DNA of 64,000 bases, taken from assembly GCF_943193135.1 (NCBI RefSeq), contig NZ_CALPCZ010000008.1, forward strand, positions 20,996 through 84,995, in the 5' to 3' direction. Origin of the DNA: Odoribacter lunatus. Lineage in GTDB: Bacteria; Bacteroidota; Bacteroidia; Bacteroidales; Marinifilaceae. Position 1 is the stretch's first letter; every line of letters starts with the position of its first letter. Below, piece after piece: positions 7,859-16,633 of the stretch. Position numbers and translations under genes: made by a program. The notes under the pieces were generated by a model. The model worked only from the letters and a program-made list of their open reading frames with translations. It was not told where the DNA came from and did no database searches.

Positions 7859-9279
7859 GCTACTACCTCATTTTAAGTTATTGTATCTTATTCTGTGCAT
7901 GTACCCGCGAACCCGACTTCAAAATCACCAAAGAATTTGCAGACTCAGTAAAACAATATTCATATATTTCAAAGTTTTCAGGAGGGATGGCTAAGGTTAC
8001 AACAGGAGGGAAAGACGGATTCATTGATAAAACGGGGAAACAAGTTATTCCATGCGTATACGGCAAAATCGAAAACTTTTCAGAAGGAATAGCAAAGGTT
8101 ATAGCCGAGGGAGAATGGGGATTTATCCCAGAAAGGGGAAATCTAACACTTAAATACATAGGGAAATGCGGATTTATCGATAAAATGGGGAAACCAATTA
8201 CTCCATGCGTATATGACGATGCCGAGAATTTCTCTGAAGGAACAGCAAAGGTCAAAATAGGAGAGAAATGGGGATTCATTGATGAAACGGGAAAACAAAT
8301 TGTCCCATGCATATATGAGGAAGTCGGTTATTGTTTCTCGGAAAGATTAGCGAGAGTCAAAATTGGAAGGAAATGGGGATTCGTCGACAAAAATGGAAAA
8401 CAAGTTATTCCATGTATATATGAGGATGCCAACAACTTTTCGGAAGGATTAGCAAGTGTCAAAATTGGAGGAAAATGGGGATTTGTCGACAAAAATAAAG
8501 AACAAGTTATTCCATGTATATATGAGGATGCTAACGGCTTTTCGGAAGGATTAGCGAGTGTCAAAATTGGAGGGAAATGGGGATTTGTCGACAAAAATGG
8601 GAAACAAGTTATTCCATGCATATATGATAAAGGCTTCTTTTCTCCCTCATTTTCAGAAGGCCTTGCGGTAGTTAAGGTCGGAGGGAAATATGGACTTATC
8701 GATAAAACAGGAAAGCAAGTTATCCCATGTATATATGACTATGCTTTTTTTCAAAAAGAGATGATTGAAATTGAAATAGGAGGGAAATGGGGATTTATCG
8801 ACAAAACAGGAAAGCAAGTTGTCCCATGCATATATGACTATATCCGTTCTTTCTCAGAAGGAATGGTAAATGTTAAAATAGGGGAGAAATGGGGATTTGT
8901 CAACAAAAATGGGGAACAAGTTATTCCATGTATATATGATACTGATAAAGGCCTCTTTCCTCCCTCATTTTCAGAAGGCCTTGCAGGAGTTAAAGTCGGA
9001 GAAAAATGGGGATTTATCGATAAAACAGGAAAGCAAGTTGTCCCATGCATATATGATCAAGTCGCTTGGTCCTTCTCTGAAGGGATGGCAAGTGTTAAAA
9101 TAGGGAAGAAATGGGGATTTGTCAACAAAAATGGGGAACAAGTTATTCCATGCATATATGATAATGATTATGGCCTCTTTGACACCTTTTCAGAAGGCCT
9201 TGCAGTAGTTAAGGTCGGGGAGAAATATGGATTCGTTGATAAATACGGGAATAGCACATTCGATTTTGATAAAGAATAA
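7840..9279 (+). CDS. WG-repeat lipoprotein 2
   Basis: A 479-residue lipoprotein with twelve or thirteen WG repeats, the longest of three paralogues. I chose ATG 7840 (MTKIKNCYYLILSYCILFCAC) because it aligns residue for residue with the first paralogue and puts the lipid Cys at position 21 in both. An in-frame ATG at 7810 would add MKNSLLTFII. The repeats read GGKWGFVDKNGKQVIPC and variants, with two longer insertions (DKGFFSPS- and DTDKGLFPPS-type loops). The second repeat is degenerate (GFIPERGNLTLKYIGK). The ending STFDFDKE is shared with the other two paralogues. Probably anchored to an outer membrane leaflet; function unknown. Confidence 0.83.
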   Translation: MTKIKNCYYLILSYCILFCACTREPDFKITKEFADSVKQYSYISKFSGGMAKVTTGGKDGFIDKTGKQVIPCVYGKIENFSEGIAKVIAEGEWGFIPERGNLTLKYIGKCGFIDKMGKPITPCVYDDAENFSEGTAKVKIGEKWGFIDETGKQIVPCIYEEVGYCFSERLARVKIGRKWGFVDKNGKQVIPCIYEDANNFSEGLASVKIGGKWGFVDKNKEQVIPCIYEDANGFSEGLASVKIGGKWGFVDKNGKQVIPCIYDKGFFSPSFSEGLAVVKVGGKYGLIDKTGKQVIPCIYDYAFFQKEMIEIEIGGKWGFIDKTGKQVVPCIYDYIRSFSEGMVNVKIGEKWGFVNKNGEQVIPCIYDTDKGLFPPSFSEGLAGVKVGEKWGFIDKTGKQVVPCIYDQVAWSFSEGMASVKIGKKWGFVNKNGEQVIPCIYDNDYGLFDTFSEGLAVVKVGEKYGFVDKYGNSTFDFDKE

Positions 9280-9307
9280 CAAATAATAATCATCTAAATA
9301 TATAATA

Positions 9308-9991
9308 ATGAAACGCATCATCCATATATTAGAACTCATCATCCTGATTTCCATTTCCTCAAATCTCTCGGCTCAAAACAGCAGAGCCTACATTAGAGAA
9401 GCTATTGAAAAATGGGGCGAATGCCGCAATGTCGCTATTACTAAAACCAATGGAGACTTAGCCCTATATGGCCGGAACGGATGTGCCAATGCTGGATGTC
9501 CTGCAAACCTCTCTAAAGCGATTAGAGAATTGAATGATGACAATAAATACATAGATGATATCCAATTGACTGAAGAAGGAAGCTGGTTAATTTTATTTGA
9601 GAATAATGGTTTTAGATGGCATGACATACCTTATAGTTTGGAACAAAAAATACGAAAATTCAATAACGACAGCGAAGTCATCACATCAGTCACGTTCAAT
9701 GATGCCGGAGATTGGGTCGTTGTCACGACAAATTACATTAGTTCCTCTGACGAGCGTATACAAAATTTGCTAAAAGAGGGAATGAACAAACATGGCGGTT
9801 TATTGACGGTCTGTCTGACAGATGATGCGCTGGTGGCTGTTTTTGAGAAAGGATATAGATTTTTTGGAGATGTCCCAAGTTCACTGAAAACAGCAATAGA
9901 ACAAACAAAATTGAATGTTTTTAGATTAAAAATAGCGGGCTCATCCTGGTTTTTCGCCAATAAGAAAGGTAATTATCAATATAATATGTAA
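9308..9991 (+). CDS. Secreted protein with three internal repeats, unknown function
   Basis: A 227-residue protein with a Sec signal peptide ending LSAQ near residue 23. The mature part shows about three copies of a unit of some 45 residues: a helix with a P-x-x-L-x-x-A-I pattern, then strands such as DIQLTEEGSWLILFENNGF, SVTFNDAGDWVVVTTNY and TVCLTDDALVAVFEKGYRF. These look like small repeats different from WG repeats. The gene sits 28 bases after WG lipoprotein 2 and 4 bases before the protease gene, so it is probably translated with both. Family not recognised. Confidence 0.7.
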   Translation: MKRIIHILELIILISISSNLSAQNSRAYIREAIEKWGECRNVAITKTNGDLALYGRNGCANAGCPANLSKAIRELNDDNKYIDDIQLTEEGSWLILFENNGFRWHDIPYSLEQKIRKFNNDSEVITSVTFNDAGDWVVVTTNYISSSDERIQNLLKEGMNKHGGLLTVCLTDDALVAVFEKGYRFFGDVPSSLKTAIEQTKLNVFRLKIAGSSWFFANKKGNYQYNM

Positions 9992-9995
9992 TCGT

Positions 9996-11132
9996 ATGAA
10001 ATACTTATATATTTTCTGTTTCCTTTTTCTGTTTTGTCAGTATGTTTTTTCACAAGAAATTCATTCAGTAACTCACACACCCATTGTCGAAAACCAACAT
10101 CCCGATGAATACGCGAAAGAAACGATATTATTTGTCACGGTTACACAAGATATAACCCTCATCGTATTTGAACATATCGTTTACCCTTATGTCTCCGACC
10201 CGTGGATTTCGCTTAATTCCCAAACTGTTCTTTCTTATAATGGTAACGTCTCTCAAATCAAAAGTTGGGGATTTTTCAATAACGGAACTGATGATTTCAA
10301 AACACTGGACTTTGACCAGAAATATTCAATAAAATCAGACCGGAGGTACGTTTTTTACATGGCATTCAACTCTATTCCTAAAAACACGAATTGTATTTCT
10401 GTTTATGAAGACGGCAAAAAAGGATTTTATTGGGAAAACATACGTCTTACTACAGGGAATACCTCTGAAAATTCGCCCCTAAATCATAATCACTCGTCCT
10501 CAACAGCATCCGAAACATTCAATATAAAAGCCTCCGGCACCTGCTTCGCAATAAATACCAATGGTTACCTCGTCACTAATTATCACGTTGTTGAAGACGC
10601 TCAAAAAATAAGAATCCGAGGGATAAACAAAGATTTTAATCACACCCACTCAGCAAATATTGTAGCGACTGATGAAAAAAATGATTTAGCTCTGCTCAAA
10701 GTAAATAATATAACGATAAATAATATCCCTTACGGAATATCTTCCCAAATAGCCGATGTCGGCGATGATATATTTGTATTGGGCTACCCTCTAAGGGCAG
10801 TTATGGGAGATGAAATCAAACTGACAAACGGAGTAATTAGTTCCCGTTCAGGATACAAAGGAGACATCACCAGCTATCAAATTTCAGCAACCATACAACC
10901 CGGCAACAGTGGTGGTCCTTTATTTGATAAAAATGGAAACATCATTGGCATTGTAAATTCCCGCCTGGCAGTTGAAAATGCAGCTTATGCCATAAAAACG
11001 CCTTATCTATTCGCATTACTTTCTTCTGAAGATAATATCTCCATAAAATCCAATAGCTCTTTAATGAATTTATCCCTTTCGGAACAAGTAAAACAAATTC
11101 AAAACTACATCTATATTATTGAAATTGAGTGA
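9996..11132 (+). CDS. Secreted trypsin-like serine protease
   Basis: A 378-residue protein with signal peptide MKYLYIFCFLFLFCQYVFSQ, an N-terminal beta-rich domain of about 150 residues of unknown type, and a C-terminal trypsin-2 (S1C/DegP-like) domain. The full catalytic triad is visible: His in TNYHVV, Asp in KNDLALLK, Ser in GNSGGP. There is no PDZ domain, unlike DegP/HtrA. It should act in the periplasm or at the surface. It lies 4 bases after the preceding repeat protein, and its stop overlaps a possible GTG of the SIR2-like gene, so the three genes appear translationally linked. Substrate unknown; processing of the WG lipoproteins is a possibility. Confidence 0.85.
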   Translation: MKYLYIFCFLFLFCQYVFSQEIHSVTHTPIVENQHPDEYAKETILFVTVTQDITLIVFEHIVYPYVSDPWISLNSQTVLSYNGNVSQIKSWGFFNNGTDDFKTLDFDQKYSIKSDRRYVFYMAFNSIPKNTNCISVYEDGKKGFYWENIRLTTGNTSENSPLNHNHSSSTASETFNIKASGTCFAINTNGYLVTNYHVVEDAQKIRIRGINKDFNHTHSANIVATDEKNDLALLKVNNITINNIPYGISSQIADVGDDIFVLGYPLRAVMGDEIKLTNGVISSRSGYKGDITSYQISATIQPGNSGGPLFDKNGNIIGIVNSRLAVENAAYAIKTPYLFALLSSEDNISIKSNSSLMNLSLSEQVKQIQNYIYIIEIE

Positions 11133-11149
11133 CAAAAAACATTCTAATT

Positions 11150-12373
11150 ATGAATTCTATAGACTTGGGTTGGGAAGAATCCCCTAAAATTCCGTTTGAA
11201 AAAAGATCACACATCTCCATCTTATTGGGAGCTGGATTTTCTGCACCTAAAGGATACCCTACTGGAAATGATATAAATAAGGCTCTTTTGAATCTTGAAA
11301 AAACACCCATATTTTTCAATACAGAAGGGAAATTGAGTGAAGCTGATGAAAAAACAATATTGGAAAATAGAGAATATCCTAATCCATATGAAAAATATTT
11401 TTCTTTTTGTAAAGAAATAATATCCGTATATGCCAAAGAACAGGAGTTTGATTATGAATACTTCTTTGATTTTATTAAAAGCGAGGCTATATATGCAGAA
11501 CAGTATAAAACGATAAGAAATAAATATATGTCAAATGAGATAAGTTATCACGAACTAATCACATCAGTTTCGTCTATTTATAACCAAGTAGTTGCATATT
11601 TCATTAAAGATAGTGATGGCTATCAAAAATATGAGCATTTCCCTTACCGATTAGGATATGTTGAGCATTATGATAATTTTTTGAAATTGCTCTCTAACTT
11701 AAAAGAAAGATACATCATAGATGTTCACACTTTAAACCACGACCTCTTCTTTGAATCATTGAACAAAACCGAATATATAAATGGAGATATTTCGGATGGT
11801 TTTGATGAATTCGGCTCTGAATATTACGGATTATTACCTATTGAAAATGAATCATACCATTGCAGATTAAAACGCTATACCGGTTACTACAATACTGCAA
11901 TAAGGCTATATAAACTACATGGCAGTATTAATTATATTCTATATTATAAAGACTGCAATAACATCCTGCTCCCCGATAAATGTATAAAATTACCCGCAGG
12001 AATTTCCCCCTCATATTTATTAAAAGGAAAAGGAAGCAAAAAACATTATGAGGAATCCCCATTTACAGACCATGCAAACTTTCTAACAGGTACAACATCA
12101 AAAATTCGTCAATACAATAGTCCATACTTTTATAAAAAGCTATTCCACAAATTCCGAAAAAACTTGAAAAAATCGACTAACTTAATCATAATAGGATATG
12201 GAGGCAGAGACTCCGGCATCAATAATATTTTATTAGAATGTTATAAAAACAAACCTGTATATATTATTACACCAGACGCCCAAACAAATGAAAACATAAA
12301 AAAATTAGCCGCTCAGCTTCATGCCGAAACTTTATCCATTGGTGTTCAAGATATACAACCTAACCTAATCTAA
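11150..12373 (+). CDS. SIR2-like domain protein (candidate NADase)
   Basis: A 407-residue cytoplasmic protein with the SIR2-like (SIR2_2) Rossmann pattern. It shows LLGAGFSAPKGYPTG with GAGFS at 27-31, TLNHDLFFE near 194-198, YKLHGSINY near 255-261 (the conserved His), and IIIGYGGRDSGIN near 348. Bacterial SIR2-like proteins of this type are often NAD-degrading effectors of phage defence (Thoeris ThsA, DSR, SIR2-HerA), so abortive NADase activity is a reasonable inference, not shown here. No partner ATPase or TIR gene adjoins; its neighbours are a secreted protease and a WG lipoprotein. A GTG at 11129 would add seven residues and overlap the protease stop. Confidence 0.8.
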   Translation: MNSIDLGWEESPKIPFEKRSHISILLGAGFSAPKGYPTGNDINKALLNLEKTPIFFNTEGKLSEADEKTILENREYPNPYEKYFSFCKEIISVYAKEQEFDYEYFFDFIKSEAIYAEQYKTIRNKYMSNEISYHELITSVSSIYNQVVAYFIKDSDGYQKYEHFPYRLGYVEHYDNFLKLLSNLKERYIIDVHTLNHDLFFESLNKTEYINGDISDGFDEFGSEYYGLLPIENESYHCRLKRYTGYYNTAIRLYKLHGSINYILYYKDCNNILLPDKCIKLPAGISPSYLLKGKGSKKHYEESPFTDHANFLTGTTSKIRQYNSPYFYKKLFHKFRKNLKKSTNLIIIGYGGRDSGINNILLECYKNKPVYIITPDAQTNENIKKLAAQLHAETLSIGVQDIQPNLI

Positions 12374-12383
12374 TCAATTAAAC

Positions 12384-12444
12384 AGAAAAACTACCATGAA
12401 AAACTCCTTACTGACATTTATTATTATGACAAAAATCAAGAACT
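12384..12444 (+). repeat. 61-bp exact repeat, copy 2
   Basis: Identical to 7798-7858. It covers the last intergenic bases and the start of WG lipoprotein 3. The 5' end of the Sel1 gene at 14230 (ccatgaaaact, then ctaacatttat) resembles the same block in degenerate form. Confidence 0.85.
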
Positions 12445-13397
12445 ACTCCTGCTTCGTCTTAAGTTATTGTATCTTATTCTGTGCATGTACCCGCGAACCC
12501 GACGTTAAAATCACCAAAGAATTTGCAGATGCCGTAAAACAATATTCACAACTATCTTCATTTAAGGAAGGTCTGGCAGCTGTTAAAGCTGGTGGGAAAT
12601 GGGGATTCATTGACAAAACGGGAAAACAAGTCATTCCATGTCTATACGATGATAGCTGGCTGCTATCCCTTCGCTTCTCTGAAGGAACAACAAAGGTCAA
12701 AATAGGAAAGAAATGGGGATTCATTGATAAAACAGGAAAACAAATTGTTCCATGTATATATGACGACATCTATAACTTCTCGGAAGGATTAGCAGTAGTT
12801 AAAGTCGGAGAGAAATGGGGGTTCATTGACAAAATGGGAAAACAAATTGTTCCATGTCTATATGACGATGCCTATGACTTCTCGGAAGGATTAGCAGCAG
12901 TTAACGTCGGAGGGAAATATGGATTCATCGATAAAACTGGGCAACAAGTTATTCCATGCCTATATGATGACGCCCGTAACTTCTCGGAAGGATTAGCGAA
13001 AGTTAAAATTGAAGGAAAATGGGGATTCATTGATAAAACAGGAAAACAAATCGTTCCATGCCTATATGACTTCGCCTATGAATTCTCTGAAGGACTAGCA
13101 TTGGTGAGAATCGGAGGGAAATATGGATTCATCGATAAAACAGGAAAACAAATCATTCCATGCTTATATGATTATGATGTTCTTGACTTTATCATAGGCA
13201 CAAACTTCTCTGAAGGATTGGCACGAGTGATAACTAGAGGGAAATGGGGATTCATAGATAAAACAGGAAAACAAATCGTTCCATGCCTATATGATAAAGC
13301 CTATAACTTCTCTGAAGGATTAGCATGGGTGAAAACCGGAGAAAAGTGGGGATTTGTAGATAAATACGGCACCAGCACTTTTGATTTTGATAAATAA
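12426..13397 (+). CDS. WG-repeat lipoprotein 3
   Basis: A 323-residue lipoprotein. The start at 12426 gives MTKIKNYSCFVLSYCILFCAC, which aligns with the other two paralogues; ATG 12396 would add ten residues. Eight WG repeats follow, seven full and a shortened last one, with the core GGKYGFIDKTGKQIVPCLYD and two loop insertions before the FSEG turn. It ends STFDFDK, as in the other two. It lies just downstream of the SIR2-like gene, so lipoprotein and SIR2-like genes are interleaved in one same-strand series. The near-identical gene start points to recent duplication from WG lipoprotein 2. Confidence 0.83.
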   Translation: MTKIKNYSCFVLSYCILFCACTREPDVKITKEFADAVKQYSQLSSFKEGLAAVKAGGKWGFIDKTGKQVIPCLYDDSWLLSLRFSEGTTKVKIGKKWGFIDKTGKQIVPCIYDDIYNFSEGLAVVKVGEKWGFIDKMGKQIVPCLYDDAYDFSEGLAAVNVGGKYGFIDKTGQQVIPCLYDDARNFSEGLAKVKIEGKWGFIDKTGKQIVPCLYDFAYEFSEGLALVRIGGKYGFIDKTGKQIIPCLYDYDVLDFIIGTNFSEGLARVITRGKWGFIDKTGKQIVPCLYDKAYNFSEGLAWVKTGEKWGFVDKYGTSTFDFDK

Positions 13398-13413
13398 CCA
13401 CAATATACACACA

Positions 13414-14169
13414 ATGACTGCAACACTAGACAAAACAAGATTTGAAAGATTAGACCATACAAACATTTATATTTCAGACAAAAAACTTCTATCTGCTCAT
13501 ATCTGCAAATACACGTCTTTATTTAATTTACTTATGATATTATCTGATGAATATTATATTGGAGCAAAAAAATATTTCCCAGATAAACTTGAAAGTGGAG
13601 ATTGTTATTTGACTTTTGCAAAAGATTTTGAAGTTGCAGGAAGACCTCTTTCTAGAGAAAAAAAAGAGAGAATCAAAAAAATACGAGATGAAGTAAAGGA
13701 AACAACAGATTGGCTCACCTCCTGCTGGACGTTAAAAACAGAAGAAGATTATTTCATGTGGCGAACTTATGCCCCAGACCCTTATAGTGTTAAAATTGAC
13801 ACAACATTATCACATTTACTAAATTCATTAGAGCTCTCCAATTATGAAGTCTATATCTCTAAAATGAACTACCAGCCTCGACGCCACGTAGTATTCCAAC
13901 ACCTTACCCAATATGCTTTTTATAAATATTCCTACTACAAGGGAGAAGAAGAAATCAGACTATATTTTTTACCATTAACACCACCCAAAACAAAAACAGA
14001 TTCAATATACCTAAAATTAAAAAATCCCAATCAGTTATTATCAAGCATAACAATCTCCCCCTTCCTTACTTCCTTATCAAAAGGCAAATTAAAAGGATTT
14101 CTATCAAAAACATTCAACATAAAAGAGGATATAATCAAACCATCAGAAATTGAAGAACGCAACAAATAA
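13414..14169 (+). CDS. DUF2971-like protein
   Basis: A 251-residue soluble protein. I chose ATG 13414 (MTATLDKTRFERL); an upstream in-frame codon at 13381 overlaps WG lipoprotein 3 and is unlikely. ICKYTSLFNLLMILSDEYY near residue 27, TSCWTLKTEEDYFMWRTYAPD in the middle, and FYKYSYYKGEEEIRLYF later match the order of DUF2971 as I know it: a K-Y start, a central S-C-W/F and M-W-x-x-Y motif, then a K-x-x-x-(Y/W)-x-x-E-x-E-x-R motif. DUF2971 proteins are common in accessory and defence regions; their biochemical role is unknown to me. Gap to WG lipoprotein 3 is 16 bases. Confidence 0.6.
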   Translation: MTATLDKTRFERLDHTNIYISDKKLLSAHICKYTSLFNLLMILSDEYYIGAKKYFPDKLESGDCYLTFAKDFEVAGRPLSREKKERIKKIRDEVKETTDWLTSCWTLKTEEDYFMWRTYAPDPYSVKIDTTLSHLLNSLELSNYEVYISKMNYQPRRHVVFQHLTQYAFYKYSYYKGEEEIRLYFLPLTPPKTKTDSIYLKLKNPNQLLSSITISPFLTSLSKGKLKGFLSKTFNIKEDIIKPSEIEERNK

Positions 14170-14229
14170 ACTAAACAAAATAAATAAACTCTATTATGTC
14201 TTCAATAAAAATAAAATAACATACTCACC

Positions 14230-15615
14230 ATGAAAACTTTCTTTCTAACATTTATCGAAACTTGCAAAACATTATTGCCAACATCTTATGCAAGAAAAAT
14301 AAAAGCTTACAAGCTAAAAGCGAAGCAAGGCGATGCAGAAGCTCAAGTCCAATTAGGGATATATTATTATACTCACACTAAAAATCGCCTGAAAGCAATC
14401 CAATGGCTGACAAAAGCAGCAGAACAAGGACATGCAAAAGCTCAAATCGAAGTCGGCTCATACTGGCTTGCCATAGGCCTCTCAGACATAGGCATACATT
14501 GGATACGTAAAGCAGCAGAGCAAAACGATCCTGTTGGTCAGTTTAATTTGGGAATATGTTACCGTAACGGCCGTGGAATTACGAAAAACCAAGAAGAAGC
14601 TGCTCTGTGGATTAGAAAATCTGCAGAACAAGGAGACATCGACGCACAAGTTCTTTTAGGCTTATTTTATGATAACGGAGAAGGCGTTACAAAAGACGAA
14701 AAAGAAGCTGCAAAATGGTATCAAAAAGCTGCAGAGCAGGGGGATGCGGCTGCTCAATATCACTTGGGACTATGTTATTATCATGGAAACGGTGTCTCTG
14801 AAAACAAAGAAGAAGCTATACAATGGTTTCGTAAATCCGCCGAACAAGGATATATCGATGCCCAATGTGCTTTAATAGAATGTTTCCACAAAAAAACAGG
14901 TATTACCATAAACGAAAAAGAAGCTATACAGTGGGCAAACAAAGCGGCAGAGCAAGGGGATGCTGATGCTCAATTCTACTTAGGAGAACTTTATTATCAT
15001 GGAAACGGAGTCCTTGAAAATAAAGAAAAAGCTGTCAAATGGTTTCACAAGGCAGCGAAGCAAGGACATGCAAAAGCTCAATTTTATTTAGGCGTATATT
15101 ATCATCATTATCTATATACCCCCGAAAAAGCCTTTCGATGGTACTACTTGTCTGCTACACAAGGAGATGTAAACGCTCAATACAATTTAGGTATGTATTA
15201 TTTGGAAGGTATCGGAACTTTAAAAAATTATGAAAAAGCTGTCAAATGGTTTCGCGAAGCTGCCGAACAGGGACATGCTCCAGCTCAACTCAATTTAGGC
15301 TACTGCTATTTCAATGGGAAAGGAGTAATCGAAAACAAGGAAAAAGCCGTGGAATGGTATTATAGAGCAGCTAAACAGGGAGAAGTTAGTGCACAACTCA
15401 ATTTAGGCTTATGCTACGCTCATGGTGACGGTGTTTCCTTAAACGATGAAAAAGCTACCCTATGGTTTACGAAAGCTGCAGAACAAGGACATGCTAGAGC
15501 TCAGGCTATTTTAAGTTTATATTATGAAAGAATCGGAGATACAGAAAAAGCCCGCGAATATCATAATAAAGCACAGCAACAGGGATTTTTTGATCAATTC
15601 AACATTAAATTGTAA
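14230..15615 (+). CDS. Sel1-repeat (SLR/TPR-like) protein
   Basis: A 461-residue protein made almost wholly of twelve Sel1-like repeats of 32-36 residues, typified by AEQGDAxAQYxLGLCYYHGN followed by GVxxNKEEAxxWxxKA. These form stacked helical pairs that bind other proteins. The first 28 residues (MKTFFLTFIETCKTLLPTSY) are weakly hydrophobic and lack a convincing signal peptide, so a cytoplasmic site is most likely. The first codons resemble the 5' end shared by WG lipoproteins 2 and 3, as if the gene start had been copied. It closes the same-strand series. Possible role as scaffold or immunity-type protein; not demonstrated. Confidence 0.85.
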   Translation: MKTFFLTFIETCKTLLPTSYARKIKAYKLKAKQGDAEAQVQLGIYYYTHTKNRLKAIQWLTKAAEQGHAKAQIEVGSYWLAIGLSDIGIHWIRKAAEQNDPVGQFNLGICYRNGRGITKNQEEAALWIRKSAEQGDIDAQVLLGLFYDNGEGVTKDEKEAAKWYQKAAEQGDAAAQYHLGLCYYHGNGVSENKEEAIQWFRKSAEQGYIDAQCALIECFHKKTGITINEKEAIQWANKAAEQGDADAQFYLGELYYHGNGVLENKEKAVKWFHKAAKQGHAKAQFYLGVYYHHYLYTPEKAFRWYYLSATQGDVNAQYNLGMYYLEGIGTLKNYEKAVKWFREAAEQGHAPAQLNLGYCYFNGKGVIENKEKAVEWYYRAAKQGEVSAQLNLGLCYAHGDGVSLNDEKATLWFTKAAEQGHARAQAILSLYYERIGDTEKAREYHNKAQQQGFFDQFNIKL

Positions 15616-15626
15616 AATATCAATAG

Positions 15627-15803
15627 ATTCGCTACATATTATCTTTACATAAGCATCAAGTTGAATCAGTTGTAAAGCGTCGTAAGAAATCTGAATATCT
15701 CCGTTACTGTAAAAAGGTTTCGGGGAAAGAGTACAATTGGATGTTACAAAAATACGGAATGGATTTTACCCATTTACAGCGACAAATAACGGAACCCACC
15801 TGA
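15627..15803 (+). pseudogene. Gene remnant without start codon
   Basis: An open stretch of 58 codons ends in TGA and is bounded upstream by TAG. It reads HKHQVESVVKRRKKSEYL, continuing to KKVSGKEYNWMLQKYGMD and a THLQRQI tail. It has no ATG and no proper 5' end but looks like real coding sequence, rich in basic and aromatic residues. It is probably the C-terminal end of a lost gene. No family recognised. The remaining bases to 15949 show nothing clear. Confidence 0.35.
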
Positions 15804-15949
15804 AAACCATCCACATAACCCCAATAAAAAGCAGAGAGTACGATTCATTTTTTAGGTGAAATATTGAATACTTTTCCTATTCAGCACAGACAGACTGGAG
15901 CACAGAGAGCAAAGAAAAATTTGTAGCGCACCTATGGGTATAGCACAGA

Positions 15950-16633
15950 TTATTTTAGCGATGTGATAAACTCATACCACCTTCCAAAAGAACTAATATC
16001 ATGAGTGTCTTTATATCTGGATATCAATTGATCCAAATACGTTTGTTTTTCAACTTCTGTTGTATTCGTCTTTGAATACTTCATGTGCCGTTCGTTAAAC
16101 ATTTTCCTCAGGTATCTATAATGGAACTGAGCTTTTGTCCATTCATCGTTAGGAGTACCCATTAATTCAGGATCATAATCCACGACATTATAGAACTGTA
16201 TATATTCCCTGCATATTTCATCCTGCGGATTGCGTTTGAAAATGTTTTGATTCCCTAAAAACCAAGTTTCCATACATACCTTATGCTCAAATACGACAAT
16301 TTCAAAGTCGTTAAATTTAAGCTGGTTCGATGCAATATCGTTATTGATGCGATTTTCTATGGCTTGTCTATCGTCTTCTTCCATATCAATACAAACCATC
16401 AGAATGTCATATTTTGCACCACCTCTTGAGTTTATATCATTTATATCCTGAATGGAATGAATAATATGGTTGTATATCGAAGGGATACCTCCACCAGAAA
16501 ACATATAATAGGTATTATCTCTTACCTCCCACGCATCCTCAATCCTATTTAATTGAGGGGCTAAGTATTTCATCCAAACAGGGTATACTTGTAGCTCTGT
16601 TTTATCCCCCTCAACAACTATATACAAATTCAT
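15950..16633 (-). CDS. TOPRIM-like nuclease partner (RloB/DUF4276/AriB-type)
   Basis: A 227-residue protein starting MNLYIVVEGDKTE, with the conserved Glu of a TOPRIM-like fold at residue 8. Asp-rich YDILMVCIDMEEDDR follows at about residues 75-89, then CMETWFLGN, which resembles the E-x-W-(F/L)-L strand of RloB/DUF4276 proteins. It overlaps the stop of the ATPase gene by 4 bases, so the two are translationally coupled. ATPase plus TOPRIM-like pairs are known in phage defence (PARIS AriA/AriB, AbiL, OLD/Gabija-like). The exact subfamily cannot be settled by eye; metal-dependent nuclease activity is inferred. Confidence 0.65.
   Translation of the reverse strand: MNLYIVVEGDKTELQVYPVWMKYLAPQLNRIEDAWEVRDNTYYMFSGGGIPSIYNHIIHSIQDINDINSRGGAKYDILMVCIDMEEDDRQAIENRINNDIASNQLKFNDFEIVVFEHKVCMETWFLGNQNIFKRNPQDEICREYIQFYNVVDYDPELMGTPNDEWTKAQFHYRYLRKMFNERHMKYSKTNTTEVEKQTYLDQLISRYKDTHDISSFGRWYEFITSLK

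Noticed and set aside
7878..9050. Several minus-strand ORFs (7878-8312, 8328-8621, 8838-9050) with repeated MHGITCFPVLSMNPHF motifs
   Set aside because: They are antisense readings of the WG repeats; the repetition comes from the real plus-strand gene.
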